A stretch of DNA of 64,000 nucleotides, taken from contig NZ_LZJZ01000027.1 in the NCBI RefSeq assembly GCF_001667585.1, forward strand, positions 62,001 through 126,000. Direction: 5' to 3'. This document shows positions 8,948-18,867 of this stretch, in pieces. The position numbers and the translations under genes are program-made. Under the pieces are notes generated by a model. The model saw nothing but the letters and a program-made list of their open reading frames with translations. It was not told where the DNA came from and ran no database searches. The first letter of the stretch is position 1, and the number at the start of each line of letters is the position of its first letter. This DNA comes from Mycobacterium sp. E2733 (lineage in GTDB: Bacteria > Actinomycetota > Actinomycetes > Mycobacteriales > Mycobacteriaceae).

Positions 8948-11900
8948 GTGACCGAGAACACTGACGTCAAGGCCTATCCGAAGCTGGCCGGCGGCGCGCC
9001 CGACTTCCCGGCCCTCGAACTCGAGGTCCTCGACTACTGGGCCCGCGACGACACCTTCCGGGCCAGCATCGCCCGCCGCGACGGCGCCCCGGAATACGTC
9101 TTCTACGACGGCCCGCCCTTCGCCAACGGGCTCCCGCACTATGGGCACCTGCTCACCGGCTACGTGAAGGACATCGTCCCGCGGTACCGCACCATGCGCG
9201 GCTACAAGGTGGAGCGCCGGTTCGGCTGGGACACGCACGGGTTGCCCGCCGAACTCGAGGTCGAGCGTCAGCTGGGCATCAACGACAAATCGCAGATCGA
9301 CGACATGGGGATTGCCGCGTTCAACGACGCGTGCCGCGAATCGGTGCTGCGCTACACCGACGAGTGGCAGGCCTATGTGACCCGTCAGGCCCGCTGGGTC
9401 GATTTCGACAACGACTACAAGACGCTCGACCTGTCCTACATGGAGTCGGTGATCTGGGCGTTCAAGCAACTGTGGGACAAGGGCCTGGCCTACGAGGGCT
9501 ACCGCGTCCTGCCCTACTGCTGGCGTGACGAAACCCCGCTGTCCAACCACGAATTGCGCATGGACGACGACGTCTACCAGAGCCGCCAAGACCCCGCGCT
9601 CACCGTCGGGTTCAAAGTGATCGGCGGCGCTCTGGACGGCGCGCACCTGCTGGTGTGGACGACGACGCCGTGGACGCTGCCGTCGAACCTGGCGGTCGCC
9701 GTCAATCCCGAGGTCACCTATGTCGAGGTCCGGTCCGGCGACCATCGTTTCGTGCTGGCCCAGCCGAGGCTGGCCGCCTACGCGCGCGAGCTGGGGGACG
9801 AACCCGAGGTGCTGGGCACATATCGCGGGGCCGACCTGCTCGGCACGCGCTATTTGCCGCCGTTCCCGTATTTCATGGACAGCCCCAAGGCTTTTCAGGT
9901 ACTGCCCGGGGAGTTCGTCACCACCGAGGACGGCACCGGCATCGTCCACATGGCACCGGCCTACGGCGAGGATGACATGGCGACCACCGAAAAGGTCGGC
10001 ATCGTGCCCGTCACCCCGGTCGATTCCAAGGGCCGTTTCGACGCACGAGTTCCGGATTACCAGGGGCAGCACGTCTTTGACGCCAACCCGCACATCATCC
10101 GCGACCTGAAGAACGGCACCGGCCCGGCGGCGGCCAACGGCGCGGTGCTCCTGCGCCACGAGACCTACGAGCACCCGTACCCGCACTGCTGGAGGTGCCG
10201 CAATCCGCTGATCTACCGCGCCGTCTCGTCCTGGTTCGTCACGGTCACCGCGTTCCGCGACCGGATGGTCGAACTCAACCAGCAGATCACCTGGTACCCC
10301 GAACACGTCAAGGACGGCCAGTTCGGCAAGTGGCTGCAGGGCGCCCGCGACTGGTCGATCTCGCGAAACCGCTACTGGGGCAGTCCCATCCCGGTGTGGA
10401 AGTCCGACGACCCGGCCTATCCCCGCATCGACGTCTACGGCAGCCTCGACGAGCTGGAGCGCGACTTCGGGGTGCGGCCCACCAACCTGCACCGGCCCTA
10501 CATCGATGAGCTGACTCGCCCCAATCCCGACGACCCGACCGGCCGCAGCACCATGCGGCGCATCCCCGATGTGCTCGACGTGTGGTTCGACTCGGGCTCC
10601 ATGCCGTATGCCCAGGTGCACTATCCGTTCGAGAACGGGGAGTGGTTCGACAGCCACTATCCCGGCGATTTCATCGTCGAATACATCGGGCAGACCCGCG
10701 GCTGGTTCTACACGTTGCACGTGCTGGCCACCGCGCTGTTCGACCGGCCGGCCTTCAAGACCTGTGTCGCGCACGGGATCGTGCTGGGCTCCGACGGGCA
10801 GAAGATGAGCAAGTCGCTGCGCAACTACCCGGACGTGTCGGAGGTGTTCGACCGCGACGGTTCCGACGCCATGCGGTGGTTCCTGATGGCCTCGCCGATC
10901 CTGCGCGGCGGCAACCTGATCGTCACCGAGCAGGGCATCCGCGAGGGCGCGCGCCAGGTCCTGCTGCCGCTCTGGAACGCCTACAGCTTCCTGGCCCTGT
11001 ACGCGCCCAAAGTCGGCACCTGGCGCACCGATTCGCGGCAGATCCTGGACCGCTACATCCTGGCCAAGCTCGCCGAGTTGCGCGACAACCTCACCCGCGA
11101 GATGGACACCTGCGACATCTCCCGGGCCTGCGAGCACCTGCGCCAGTTCACCGAGGCGTTGACGAATTGGTATGTGCGCCGGTCGCGTTCGCGGTTCTGG
11201 GAGGAAGACGCCGACGCCATCGACACCCTGCACACCGTGCTCGAGGTGACCTCGCGACTGGCCGCGCCGCTGCTTCCGTCGGCGACCGAGATCATCTGGC
11301 GTGGTCTCACCGGGGGGCGGTCGGTGCATCTGACCGATTGGCCGGATGCGGAAGCGCTGCCCGCGGACCCCGGCCTGGTCGCCGCGATGGATCAGGTCCG
11401 CGAGGTGTGCTCGGCCGCGTCGTCGCTGCGCAAGGCGAAGAAGCTGCGGGTGCGCCTGCCGCTGCCGAAACTGACTGTCGCCGTGGACAATCCACAACGG
11501 TTGGAGCCGTTCGTCGACCTGATCGCCGACGAGCTCAACGTCAAGAGCGTCGAGCTGACCGACGCGATCGACACCTACGGCTCCTTCGAGCTCACGGTCA
11601 ACGCCCGGGTTGCCGGGCCGCGGCTGGGCAAGGACGTGCAGGCCGCGATCAAGGCGGTGAAGGCGGGGGAGGGCGTCGTCAACCCCGACGGCACGCTGAC
11701 CGCGGGTCCCGCCGTGCTGCAACCCGAGGAGTACAGCTCGCGGCTGGTCGCCGCCGACCCGGAGTTCACCGCGGCGCTGCCCGACGGGGCCGGGCTGGTG
11801 GTGCTGGACGGGACCGTCACCCCGGAGCTGGAGGCCGAGGGTTGGGCCAAGGACCGCATCCGCGAGCTGCAGGAGCTGCGCAAGTCGACCGGCCTGGACG

Positions 11901-12073
11901 TGTCCGACCGGATCTCGGTGGTGATGTCGGTGCCGGCCGAGCGGGCGGACTGGGCGCGCACGCACCGCGACCTGATCGCCGGTGAGATCCTGGCCACGAG
12001 TTTCGAATTCGGCGAACCGGCCGACGGCGCAGACATCGGCGACGGCGTGCGGGTGAGCATCGCCAAGGCCTAG
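8948..12073 (+). CDS. ileS: Isoleucyl-tRNA synthetase
   Basis: A 1041-residue class I aminoacyl-tRNA synthetase that charges tRNA-Ile in the cytoplasm. The HIGH-type signature is HYGH near residue 65 ([17 protein letters not shown]), KMSKS is near residue 619 ([12 protein letters not shown]), and the editing (CP1) domain contains [14 protein letters not shown] and the [15 protein letters not shown] run. Length and sequence style match the eukaryote-like type of IleRS usual in mycobacteria. The start is GTG 8948, placed by homology and by the preceding T-box. M. tuberculosis equivalent is Rv1536. Confidence 0.97.
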   Translation: MTENTDVKAYPKLAGGAPDFPALELEVLDYWARDDTFRASIARRDGAPEYVFYDGPPFANGLPHYGHLLTGYVKDIVPRYRTMRGYKVERRFGWDTHGLPAELEVERQLGINDKSQIDDMGIAAFNDACRESVLRYTDEWQAYVTRQARWVDFDNDYKTLDLSYMESVIWAFKQLWDKGLAYEGYRVLPYCWRDETPLSNHELRMDDDVYQSRQDPALTVGFKVIGGALDGAHLLVWTTTPWTLPSNLAVAVNPEVTYVEVRSGDHRFVLAQPRLAAYARELGDEPEVLGTYRGADLLGTRYLPPFPYFMDSPKAFQVLPGEFVTTEDGTGIVHMAPAYGEDDMATTEKVGIVPVTPVDSKGRFDARVPDYQGQHVFDANPHIIRDLKNGTGPAAANGAVLLRHETYEHPYPHCWRCRNPLIYRAVSSWFVTVTAFRDRMVELNQQITWYPEHVKDGQFGKWLQGARDWSISRNRYWGSPIPVWKSDDPAYPRIDVYGSLDELERDFGVRPTNLHRPYIDELTRPNPDDPTGRSTMRRIPDVLDVWFDSGSMPYAQVHYPFENGEWFDSHYPGDFIVEYIGQTRGWFYTLHVLATALFDRPAFKTCVAHGIVLGSDGQKMSKSLRNYPDVSEVFDRDGSDAMRWFLMASPILRGGNLIVTEQGIREGARQVLLPLWNAYSFLALYAPKVGTWRTDSRQILDRYILAKLAELRDNLTREMDTCDISRACEHLRQFTEALTNWYVRRSRSRFWEEDADAIDTLHTVLEVTSRLAAPLLPSATEIIWRGLTGGRSVHLTDWPDAEALPADPGLVAAMDQVREVCSAASSLRKAKKLRVRLPLPKLTVAVDNPQRLEPFVDLIADELNVKSVELTDAIDTYGSFELTVNARVAGPRLGKDVQAAIKAVKAGEGVVNPDGTLTAGPAVLQPEEYSSRLVAADPEFTAALPDGAGLVVLDGTVTPELEAEGWAKDRIRELQELRKSTGLDVSDRISVVMSVPAERADWARTHRDLIAGEILATSFEFGEPADGADIGDGVRVSIAKA

Positions 12074-12201
12074 CAGCTGAGGACTCCGGTCGCGGGTTCT
12101 GGGAAAAAAGTTCCGAAAAAAGTGTCCGCCCGAGCCGGGTTGGCTGCTCCTACCTGTGACGGCGGCCCGCCGGGGGTCGCGACCACAGTTAAGGAACCGC
12201 C

Positions 12202-12921
12202 ATGAGCATCATCGAAGACTTCCAGTCGACGACGTTCGCCGCCCTCCCGCACGAAGATCTGACCGTCGCCGAGGCGTGGGCGTCGAGCCCGCTGGGCGAC
12301 CCCTCGATCGAGGACGGTTCCCTGGCCGAGCCCGTCGAGTTTGAGGACTCTGCGACCGCGAAGCCACGCTCGAGGTGGAAGAACGCCCTGGTGGCCGGTG
12401 CCGTGGTCGCGGCGCTCGGAGCGGTAGCCGGGCTCGGCCTGCTGTTCATCAACGGGTTGGGTTCGAAGGAGCAGAAGCCTGCCGTGGTGGTTCCGAATTC
12501 CAGCGTCGGTTCGGTGACGCCGGCCCCCAGCGCCGTTGCGCCGCCGCCCGTTGCGCCGCCCCCGCCGTCGGCGGCCACCCCACCCGACACCGGGCACGTC
12601 TCGCCCGCACCGGTGAGCGGTGGGGACGCGCCCGTCGTGATCGTGCCCGCACCGGCACCCGCGGCGCCCCCGGCCGATCCGGGCGCCCCGCCGCCCCCTC
12701 CCAATGTGACCGTCAACGTCCCGCCGGTGATAGTGCCGGTGCCCGTTCCGGTACCGGTGCCGCCCCAGCACGGTGGCAGCCAGCCGCCGCCGAGCGGTAC
12801 CGGCCACCCGCCGATCCAGTGTTTCGCCTGCCACCCGCCGCAACCGGTCCAGCCGCAGCCGGTCCAGCCGCAGCCGATTCAGCCGCAGCCCATCCACCCG
12901 CGGCCGCTGCAGCATCCCTGA
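12202..12921 (+). CDS. Proline-rich single-pass membrane protein with a CxxCH motif
   Basis: A 239-residue protein without recognised domain. Residues 1-58 are acidic and probably cytoplasmic, followed by basic residues and one membrane helix at about 62-83 (NALVAGAVVAALGAVAGLGL). The rest is extracytoplasmic and extremely Pro/Ala/Val-rich, ending in PQPVQPQP-type repeats. Residues 207-211 read CFACH, a CxxCH match to the c-type haem attachment motif in an otherwise cysteine-free tail. No haem-protein fold is visible, so it may be coincidence or a disulfide. Ribosome binding site AAGGAACC precedes ATG 12202. Convergent with the next gene through a strong hairpin. Confidence 0.8.
   Translation: MSIIEDFQSTTFAALPHEDLTVAEAWASSPLGDPSIEDGSLAEPVEFEDSATAKPRSRWKNALVAGAVVAALGAVAGLGLLFINGLGSKEQKPAVVVPNSSVGSVTPAPSAVAPPPVAPPPPSAATPPDTGHVSPAPVSGGDAPVVIVPAPAPAAPPADPGAPPPPPNVTVNVPPVIVPVPVPVPVPPQHGGSQPPPSGTGHPPIQCFACHPPQPVQPQPVQPQPIQPQPIHPRPLQHP
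12843..12903 (+). repeat. Short tandem codon repeat encoding QPQPV/I units
   Basis: Imperfect 15-bp units built on CAGCCGCAGCCGGTC encode the Gln-Pro repeats at the C-terminus of the proline-rich membrane protein; such tracts vary in number between strains. Confidence 0.6.
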
Positions 12922-12938
12922 GGCAGCCGCCGGTGGGC

Positions 12939-12997
12939 CGCGAGCGTAACCACACTGCGAAATGCCGGCGAGATTTCGCAGTGTGGTTACGCTCGCG
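12939..12997. terminator. Perfect 25-bp inverted repeat, bidirectional terminator
   Basis: Arms 12939-12963 and 12973-12997 are exact reverse complements (left arm begins CGCGAGCGTAACCACACTG) around a 9-nt loop. It lies between two convergent genes, and its right arm contains the stop codon of the minus-strand gene. The AAAT/ATTT at the loop side gives a symmetrical hairpin suited to ending transcription both ways. Confidence 0.85.
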
Positions 12998-13484
12998 CGC
13001 GCAGCGCCCGGTGGGCGTGCGGCCAGAACGGCATGCCCGCCACCACGGTCGCGCCGGTGGCGATGAGTCCGATCGCGACGTCGACGCTCTCGCGGCCATC
13101 GCTCGCCCAGTACACGTCCTTGAGGTCCAGGAGCAGGGCGAGCTCGTCGACGATCATCGCGTTCGCGGCGCCGTACGCGACGGCCGCCGCGGGATGCCGC
13201 CGTTGCTTGTCGGTTCCGCGCAGTCCCAAGCCGCCCACCGCCGCCAGCATCCCGATCCCGATGTTGTAGTGGTGAAAGTGCTTCCCGCCCATGGACATAC
13301 CACCACCCGACGGGCCATGGCCGGCGCGGATCCAGTGCGTGAGCGTCCGCAGTCCGGCGAACGTGAGGGTGAACGACGTCCAGGCCAGCACCGTGGCCTG
13401 CTCGCCGGGCTGCAGCCGCTGGTCCCATTGGTGGCGCAGCCGCTCCCACCGAGACCTCGGTGCGTCGGTGCCGTCAGCCTCCAT
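12987..13484 (-). CDS. Polytopic membrane protein, function unknown
   Basis: A 165-residue protein with about four hydrophobic segments ([33 protein letters not shown]; a segment around [35 protein letters not shown]). A HFHHYN cluster lies between the first two. Downstream acidic residues around DELALLLDL could with the histidines make a metal site, but this is speculation. I place the start at ATG 13484, next to a TAGCGT -10 box at 13498-13493 read on the minus strand. No M. tuberculosis counterpart is recalled at this position. Confidence 0.75.
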   Translation of the reverse strand: MEADGTDAPRSRWERLRHQWDQRLQPGEQATVLAWTSFTLTFAGLRTLTHWIRAGHGPSGGGMSMGGKHFHHYNIGIGMLAAVGGLGLRGTDKQRRHPAAAVAYGAANAMIVDELALLLDLKDVYWASDGRESVDVAIGLIATGATVVAGMPFWPHAHRALRARA

Positions 13485-13492
13485 ACCAAACG

Positions 13493-13518
13493 ACGCTAGA
13501 CCAATAGCATTTTCCCTT
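13493..13518. promoter_or_regulatory. Overlapping divergent leaderless-type promoters
   Basis: Only 34 bp separate the divergent starts at 13484 (minus) and 13519 (plus). TAGCGT (minus, 13498-13493) ends eight bases before ATG 13484, and TAGCAT (plus, 13505-13510) ends eight bases before GTG 13519. The two polymerases would share DNA, so expression of the membrane protein and dinX may be mutually exclusive. Confidence 0.45.
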
Positions 13519-14931
13519 GTGGAGTCCCGTTGGGTGCTGCACCTGGACATGGATGCGTTCTTCGCCTCGGTCGAACAACTCACCCGGCCGACGCTGCGCG
13601 GACGGCCGGTGCTGGTCGGCGGCCTGGGCGGCCGGGGCGTGGTGGCCGGGGCGAGCTACGAGGCCCGCGTGTACGGCGCCCGCTCGGCCATGCCGATGCA
13701 CCAGGCCCGCCGCCTGATCGGCGTGACCGCGGTGGTGCTGCCGCCGCGCGGCGTGGTGTACGGCGTGGCCAGCCGGCGGGTCTTCGACACCGTCCGCATC
13801 GTGGTGCCGGTCGTCGAGCAGCTGTCGTTCGACGAGGGCTTCGGCGAACCGCCCGGCCTGGCGGGCGCGTCCGCCGAGGACGTCGAGGCGTTCTGCGAGG
13901 ACCTGCGCCGACGGGTTCGCGACGAGACGGGCCTGATCGCCTCGGTCGGCGCCGGCTCGGGCAAGCAGATCGCCAAGATCGCGTCGGGTTTGGCCAAGCC
14001 CGACGGCATCCGGGTGGTCCGGCGCGCCGAGGAGCGGTCGCTGCTCGGCGCGTTGCCGGTGCGGCGATTGTGGGGCATCGGCCCGGTCGCCGAGGAGAAG
14101 CTGAATCGACTGGGCATCGACACGATCGGCCAGCTGGCCGCGCTGACCGACGCCGAGGCCGCCAACATCCTGGGCGCGACGATCGGGCCGGCGCTGCACC
14201 GCCTGGCGCTCGGCATCGACGACCGCCCCGTCGCCGAGCGCGCCGAGGCCAAGCAGATCAGCTCCGAGTCCACCTTCGCCGTCGACCTGACCAGCCTGGA
14301 GCAGCTGCGAGAGGCGATCGACCCGATCGCCGAGCACGCGCATCAACGCCTGCTGCGCGACGGCCGCGGCGCGCGCACGGTCACGGTGAAGCTGAAGAAA
14401 TCCGACATGAGCACGCTGACCCGTTCGGCGACGTTGCCCTATGCGACGACCGAGCCAGGTGCGCTCGTCGCGGTGGCCCGGCGGCTGCTGCTCGACCCGC
14501 GTGAGATCGGGCCGATTCGCCTACTGGGCGTTGGTTTTTCGGGATTGAGCGACGTGCGCCAGGAGTCGCTGTTTCCCGACCTGGACCTGGTGGGAGAGGC
14601 GTCAGAGGGACAACAAGTCGAAACCGCGGCCGAGGCCATGTTCGCACCGGTGGCCGAAGCGGGCTCGCCGTGGCGGGTGGGCGACGACGTATCGCACCGC
14701 GAGCTCGGGCACGGCTGGGTGCAGGGAGCGGGCCACGGCGTGGTCACCGCGCGGTTCGAGACCCGCGCCTCGGGCCCGGGCCCGGCCCGGACGTTCCCCG
14801 CCGACACCGCCGAGCTGACCAAGGCCAACCCGGTCGATTCCCTGGACTGGCCGGACTACCTGGGCGCGCTGCAGGCCGTGGAAGCGGACGCGCCGTCAGC
14901 CCCAGCGGGCGATGACGTCGCCGACCGGTAG
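13519..14931 (+). CDS. dinX: DNA polymerase IV (Y family, DinB1/DinX)
   Basis: A 470-residue translesion polymerase. Catalytic carboxylates are D10 ([13 protein letters not shown]) and D105-E106 (SFDEGFGE); the little-finger domain follows, and a sliding-clamp binding motif QESLF is at 348-352, ahead of an extra C-terminal domain (about 385-450) typical of mycobacterial DinB1. GTG 13519 is the homology-consistent start; the open frame extends further upstream but crosses the divergent gene. M. tuberculosis equivalent Rv1537. Its 3' end overlaps the end of ansA by 36 bp. Confidence 0.93.
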   Translation: MESRWVLHLDMDAFFASVEQLTRPTLRGRPVLVGGLGGRGVVAGASYEARVYGARSAMPMHQARRLIGVTAVVLPPRGVVYGVASRRVFDTVRIVVPVVEQLSFDEGFGEPPGLAGASAEDVEAFCEDLRRRVRDETGLIASVGAGSGKQIAKIASGLAKPDGIRVVRRAEERSLLGALPVRRLWGIGPVAEEKLNRLGIDTIGQLAALTDAEAANILGATIGPALHRLALGIDDRPVAERAEAKQISSESTFAVDLTSLEQLREAIDPIAEHAHQRLLRDGRGARTVTVKLKKSDMSTLTRSATLPYATTEPGALVAVARRLLLDPREIGPIRLLGVGFSGLSDVRQESLFPDLDLVGEASEGQQVETAAEAMFAPVAEAGSPWRVGDDVSHRELGHGWVQGAGHGVVTARFETRASGPGPARTFPADTAELTKANPVDSLDWPDYLGALQAVEADAPSAPAGDDVADR

Positions 14932-15822
14932 CTGCGCGGCCAGCGCGGCCATCATCAGCACCCGGGCCTGCGGCGGCCGCAGCGTGGGCACCATCACCGC
15001 GCCGGCGGCCACCATCTCGTGCCCGGGCCCGTAGCCGGCGCCCACCCGGCCGCCCGGGACGCGGGTGGACACCGCGACGGCGACCCCGGCCCGGCAGTGC
15101 CGGGCCACCGCCTCGACCACCGCGTCGCCGGCGTTGCCCGAACCCAGCGCCTCGAGCACCAGGCCCCGCGCCCCGGCGGCCACGCACGCGTCCAGGGCGA
15201 CCCCGTCGCTGCCCAGGTAGGCGGCCACGATGTCCACCCGCGGCGCGTCCGCCGCGCTCAGCTCGCCGAGCTGGGGCCGCGTCTTGGTGCCGGCCAGCGT
15301 GACGCCGCCGTTCACCGTGCCGATCAGCTCACCGGCGAAGCCGCTCAGGTCGTTGGTCGCCACCTTGGTCAGGCCCAACGGCTGCAACACCCGGCCGGCG
15401 AAACACAGCAGGACGCCCAGGCCGCGGGCCGCGGGGTGGCCCGCCACGGCGAGCGCGGCGCGCAGGTTGGCCGGACCGTCGGCGTCGGGGGCGTCGGCGC
15501 TGCGCATCGCCCCGGTGAGGACCACCGGGAAGTCCCCGGCATGGGTGAGCTCGAGCCAGAGCGCGCTCTCCTCCATGGTGTCGGTGCCGTGGGTGACCAC
15601 CACACCGTCGGCGCCGCCCTCGATCGCCGCCCGCACCGCGTCGCGGATCCGGTCCCAATCGGCCGGCACCAGCTGGGAGCTGTCCAGCGCCAGCACGTCG
15701 ACGACGTCGACGTCCAGACCGGCCGCGAGGTCGGCCGCGCCGTACGAGGGCCGGTGCACGCCGTCGGCACCCGTGCCGGTCGATATCGTGCCTCCGGTGG
15801 CGATCACGGTGAGCCGGCCCAT
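14896..15822 (-). CDS. ansA: L-asparaginase (type I-like)
   Basis: A 308-residue asparaginase that hydrolyses L-asparagine to aspartate and ammonia. The nucleophile loop is IATGGTIST near the N-terminus and the second catalytic motif is THGTDTMEE near residue 90; the catalytic lysine is probably in GLTKVA. No signal peptide is visible with start ATG 15822 ([12 protein letters not shown]), although the frame is open about 30 codons further upstream. M. tuberculosis AnsA (Rv1538c) supplies ammonia that helps resist acid in phagosomes. Convergent with dinX, overlapping by 36 bp. Confidence 0.92.
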   Translation of the reverse strand: MGRLTVIATGGTISTGTGADGVHRPSYGAADLAAGLDVDVVDVLALDSSQLVPADWDRIRDAVRAAIEGGADGVVVTHGTDTMEESALWLELTHAGDFPVVLTGAMRSADAPDADGPANLRAALAVAGHPAARGLGVLLCFAGRVLQPLGLTKVATNDLSGFAGELIGTVNGGVTLAGTKTRPQLGELSAADAPRVDIVAAYLGSDGVALDACVAAGARGLVLEALGSGNAGDAVVEAVARHCRAGVAVAVSTRVPGGRVGAGYGPGHEMVAAGAVMVPTLRPPQARVLMMAALAAQLPVGDVIARWG

Positions 15823-15892
15823 GATCAGATCATCGCGCACGCCGACCGCGAACTCCGGTCGGCCCGCGTCGGCATTGGGGGATGATGTGAGA

Positions 15893-16534
15893 GTGCCCGA
15901 GGAACCCACAGGATCCACTGAGCCCGTGACCTCAACCGATCAGGCCGAGGACGCCGCGGCCACCGACACACAGCGGCCGCCGAGGCGGCTGCGCCTCCTG
16001 CTGTCGGTCGCGGCGATCGTCTTGGCCCTGGACGTCGTCACCAAGGTGCTCGCCGTCAAGCTGCTGCCCCCCGGCCAGCCGGTGCCCATCATCGGCGACA
16101 CGGTGACCTGGACGCTGGTGCGCAATTCCGGGGCCGCGTTCTCGATGGCGACCGGATACACCTGGGTGCTGACGCTGATTGCGACCGGCGTGGTGGTCGG
16201 CATCTTCTGGATGGGACGCCGGCTGGTGTCGCCCTGGTGGGCGGTCGGGCTGGGGATGATCCTGGGCGGCGCCATGGGCAACCTGGTCGATCGCTTCTTC
16301 CGGGCGCCCGGGCCGCTGCGCGGCCATGTCGTGGACTTCCTGTCGGTCGGCTGGTGGCCGGTGTTCAACGTCGCCGACCCCTCGGTGGTGGGCGGGGCCA
16401 TCCTCTTGGTGGTGCTGTCGGTCTTCGGCTACGACTTCGACACCATTGGTCGGCGCAAGGCCGACAGCGACACCCCGGGTCGGCGCAAGGCCGACAGCGA
16501 CACCCCGGGTCGGCGCAAGGCCGGCCAGCGTTGA
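15893..16534 (+). CDS. lspA: Lipoprotein signal peptidase II
   Basis: A 213-residue inner-membrane aspartyl protease that cleaves prolipoprotein signal peptides after lipidation; lprI and the other lipoprotein in this window would be clients. Four membrane helices (about 35-58, 88-106, 115-131, 160-180). Catalytic aspartates are D133 ([12 protein letters not shown]) and D162 (NVADPS). GTG 15893 matches the M. tuberculosis N-terminus. The cytosolic tail after residue 185 consists of repeated [10 protein letters not shown] units. It overlaps the next gene by four bases. Confidence 0.96.
   Translation: MPEEPTGSTEPVTSTDQAEDAAATDTQRPPRRLRLLLSVAAIVLALDVVTKVLAVKLLPPGQPVPIIGDTVTWTLVRNSGAAFSMATGYTWVLTLIATGVVVGIFWMGRRLVSPWWAVGLGMILGGAMGNLVDRFFRAPGPLRGHVVDFLSVGWWPVFNVADPSVVGGAILLVVLSVFGYDFDTIGRRKADSDTPGRRKADSDTPGRRKAGQR
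16451..16522 (+). repeat. 30-bp tandem repeat in the 3' end of lspA
   Basis: Units start at 16451, 16481 and (partial) 16511, each beginning CGGCGCAAGGCCGACAGCGA. The first two are identical over 30 bp and keep the frame, encoding the decapeptide [10 protein letters not shown] in the C-terminal tail. Confidence 0.9.
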
Positions 16535-17457
16535 CCGACCGCTCGATGTCGGTCCCGGAGGGTCTGGCGGGCATGCGCGTGGATGCGGGGCTGGCCCGCT
16601 TGCTGGGGCTGTCCCGCAGCGCAGCGGCCGCCCTGGCCGAAGACGGCGGCGTGGAACTGGACGGCGTGCAGGCCGGCAAGTCCGACCGGCTGACCGGCGG
16701 CGCCTGGCTGCAGGTGCGCCTGCCCGAAGCCCCGGCGCCGGTGGAGAACACGCCCGTCGACATCGAGGGCATGACGATCCTGTATTCCGACGACGACATC
16801 GTCGCGGTCGACAAGCCGGCGGCGGTGGCCGCGCATGCGTCGGTGGGGTGGACGGGACCCACGGTGCTCGGCGGGCTGGCCGCCCTCGGCTACCGGATCA
16901 CCACCTCGGGCGTGCCCGAGCGCCAGGGCATCGTGCATCGCCTCGACGTCGGAACCTCCGGCGTGATGGTGGTGGCGCTGTCCGAGCGCGCCTACACCGT
17001 GCTGAAGCGGGCGTTCAAACAACGCACGGTCGACAAGCGCTATCACGCGTTGGTGCAGGGGCATCCGGACCCGTCGAGCGGGACGATCGACGCGCCGATC
17101 GGGCGCCACCGCGGCGGCGAGTGGAAGTTCGCCGTCACCAAGGATGGCCGGCACAGCCTCACCCATTACGACACCATCGAAGCCTTTCACGCCGCCAGCC
17201 TGCTCGACGTGCACCTGGAAACCGGCCGCACGCACCAGATCCGGGTGCATTTCTCCGCGCTGCATCACCCGTGCTGCGGTGACCTCGTCTACGGAGCGGA
17301 TCCGAAACTCGCGAGAAGGCTTGGGCTGGAACGGCAATGGCTGCACGCCCGGTCGCTGTCGTTCGCCCATCCGGCGGATGGCAGGCGGATGGAGATCGTC
17401 AGCCCCTACCCGGCCGATCTGCAGCACGCGCTGGACGTGCTGCGCGCCGAGGGCTGA
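16531..17457 (+). CDS. RluA/RluD-family pseudouridine synthase (Rv1540-like)
   Basis: A 308-residue enzyme that converts uridine to pseudouridine in RNA. An N-terminal S4-like RNA-binding domain (about 10-65, [19 protein letters not shown]) precedes the catalytic domain, with the catalytic aspartate D139 in [21 protein letters not shown] is the later family signature. The TTG at 16531 overlaps the lspA stop (TTGA), implying coupled translation; ATG 16546 is the alternative. Target probably 23S rRNA, by family only. Confidence 0.92.
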   Translation: MTDRSMSVPEGLAGMRVDAGLARLLGLSRSAAAALAEDGGVELDGVQAGKSDRLTGGAWLQVRLPEAPAPVENTPVDIEGMTILYSDDDIVAVDKPAAVAAHASVGWTGPTVLGGLAALGYRITTSGVPERQGIVHRLDVGTSGVMVVALSERAYTVLKRAFKQRTVDKRYHALVQGHPDPSSGTIDAPIGRHRGGEWKFAVTKDGRHSLTHYDTIEAFHAASLLDVHLETGRTHQIRVHFSALHHPCCGDLVYGADPKLARRLGLERQWLHARSLSFAHPADGRRMEIVSPYPADLQHALDVLRAEG

Positions 17458-18216
17458 TCACCCCGACTTGCGCGCCTCGACGAGCAGCCGCACCGAGTGC
17501 GCGACGAACGGACCGTCGGCCTCGATGCGCTCGTGCAGTTCGCGCAGCCGCTCCCGGTAGGCCGCGACCGTGAAGTCCGGCACCGTCCAAATGACCTTGC
17601 GCAGGAAGTAGATAACGGCGCCGATGTCGAAGAACTCGGCCCGCATCCGTTCCATGCGCATATCGACGACGTCCATTCCGGCGGCCCGGGCCTCCGCGCT
17701 CTGGACGTCGGGGTCTAACTCGGCCCATTTTTCCGGCTGCGGCCCGATGAAGTATTCGACGAGCTCGGCCATGGTTGCCGGCCCGATCTGCTGAGCGAAG
17801 TAGGTGCCGCCCGGCCGCAGCACCCGGGCGATCTCGGCCCAGCGCACCGCGATGGGGTGGCGGCTGGTCACCAAGTCGAAAGCCGCGTCGCCGAACGGCA
17901 GCCGCGGCTCGTTCGCGGTCACCACGAGCACCACGCCGCGGGGATGCAGGCGTTGAGTGGCGAGGGCCGCGTTGGGCGGCCATGACTCGGTCGCGGCCAT
18001 CGTGGGCGGGAACCTCTCGGCGCCGGCGAGCACCTCGCCGCCCCCGGTGTCGATGTCGCACGCCGCCGACACACTCGCCAGCCGTTGGCTCATCTGGCGC
18101 TGGTAACCCCACGACGGGCGTTCTTCGGTGGCCCGCCCGTCCAGCCAGGAGAAGTCCCAGCCGTCGACGGGGGCCGCGTCCGCCTCCGCCACGAGGTCGT
18201 CGAATGTGCGCCCCAT
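17458..18216 (-). CDS. SAM-dependent methyltransferase
   Basis: A 252-residue class I methyltransferase-like protein. The usual first motif is seen as DIDTGGGEVL near residue 57, followed by FDLVTSRHPIAVRWAEIAR and VLRPGGTYFAQQ, the pattern of UbiE/BioC-like enzymes. The start is ATG 18216; ATG 18225 would add three residues. It runs convergently toward the pseudouridine synthase and shares orientation with lprI 22 bp upstream. Substrate not predictable. It does not look like a dedicated BioC. Confidence 0.8.
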   Translation of the reverse strand: MGRTFDDLVAEADAAPVDGWDFSWLDGRATEERPSWGYQRQMSQRLASVSAACDIDTGGGEVLAGAERFPPTMAATESWPPNAALATQRLHPRGVVLVVTANEPRLPFGDAAFDLVTSRHPIAVRWAEIARVLRPGGTYFAQQIGPATMAELVEYFIGPQPEKWAELDPDVQSAEARAAGMDVVDMRMERMRAEFFDIGAVIYFLRKVIWTVPDFTVAAYRERLRELHERIEADGPFVAHSVRLLVEARKSG

Positions 18217-18237
18217 GCCGAGCATGCTAGGCAGCGA

Positions 18238-18867
18238 TCACGGCGCGCGACAGACGAATTTGGCGCCGTTCAGATCGAGCTTGACCTCGCCCTGGTGCTC
18301 CCAGTATTCGGAGCCCTGCCGGCCGTATCTGGCGCCGCTGCCCGACGGCTCGAGGAAGAGGATCTCCTGGTTGCCCTTCCAGTTGAGCACCGCCGCGGGC
18401 GGGTCGAACTCGTTGTAGAACTGCGCGGTCAGCGGCCCCGCGTCGGCGGGGCACTGGTAGGTGACGACGGGCGGGCTTAGGGTGCCGGGGTCGGCGATGC
18501 CCAACTGGACCAGCCGCGTCTGATACGCCTCGACCAGGCAGGTGTGCGCTTCGGGGTTCTGTGCGCAACCGTCGCGTGCGGTCGCCCAGCCGTTCTGCGC
18601 GGCGGTCAGCGCGCCCTGGTCCGCGTCGGGTCGCGCAATGGCTTGTTGGTACGCGGCCTGCATACGGTGGTCGAGGTCGGTCAGCTGCGGATCGCCGCAC
18701 ACCAGCTGCTGCGCCGGGTTGGCGGGTTTGGCGCAGTCGAGCGGCGCCGCGGTGGGCGGGGCGGTGGCGGTCGTCGTTCCAGTGGTGGTGCCGGCCGACG
18801 GCGGGGTCGTTTTCGCGCCGCAGGCACCCAGCACCAGGGCCGCGGCGATGACGGCGAGCAGTCGCAT
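18238..18867 (-). CDS. lprI: Lipoprotein LprI, lysozyme-inhibitor type
   Basis: A 209-residue lipoprotein: signal peptide with lipobox LGAC (lipidated C16), a Thr/Pro-rich linker, a DUF1311/LprI-type Cys-rich domain at about 42-125 (cysteines in DCAKP, LVCGD, DGCAQ and TCLVEAY), and a MliC-like domain from about 137 (VTYQCPADAGPLTAQFYN). M. tuberculosis LprI (Rv1541c) inhibits host lysozyme and is cotranscribed with the truncated haemoglobin gene glbN. No glbN is found next to it here. Confidence 0.9.
   Translation of the reverse strand: MRLLAVIAAALVLGACGAKTTPPSAGTTTGTTTATAPPTAAPLDCAKPANPAQQLVCGDPQLTDLDHRMQAAYQQAIARPDADQGALTAAQNGWATARDGCAQNPEAHTCLVEAYQTRLVQLGIADPGTLSPPVVTYQCPADAGPLTAQFYNEFDPPAAVLNWKGNQEILFLEPSGSGARYGRQGSEYWEHQGEVKLDLNGAKFVCRAP

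Noticed and set aside
8477..11965. A 1162-codon open frame antisense to ileS
   Set aside because: Shadow frame; no ribosome binding site, no domain, and it crosses the T-box leader and a strong hairpin.
13291..13518. Longer dinX with about 75 extra N-terminal residues
   Set aside because: The extension lies inside the divergent membrane protein gene and lacks homology; family N-terminus begins at GTG 13519.
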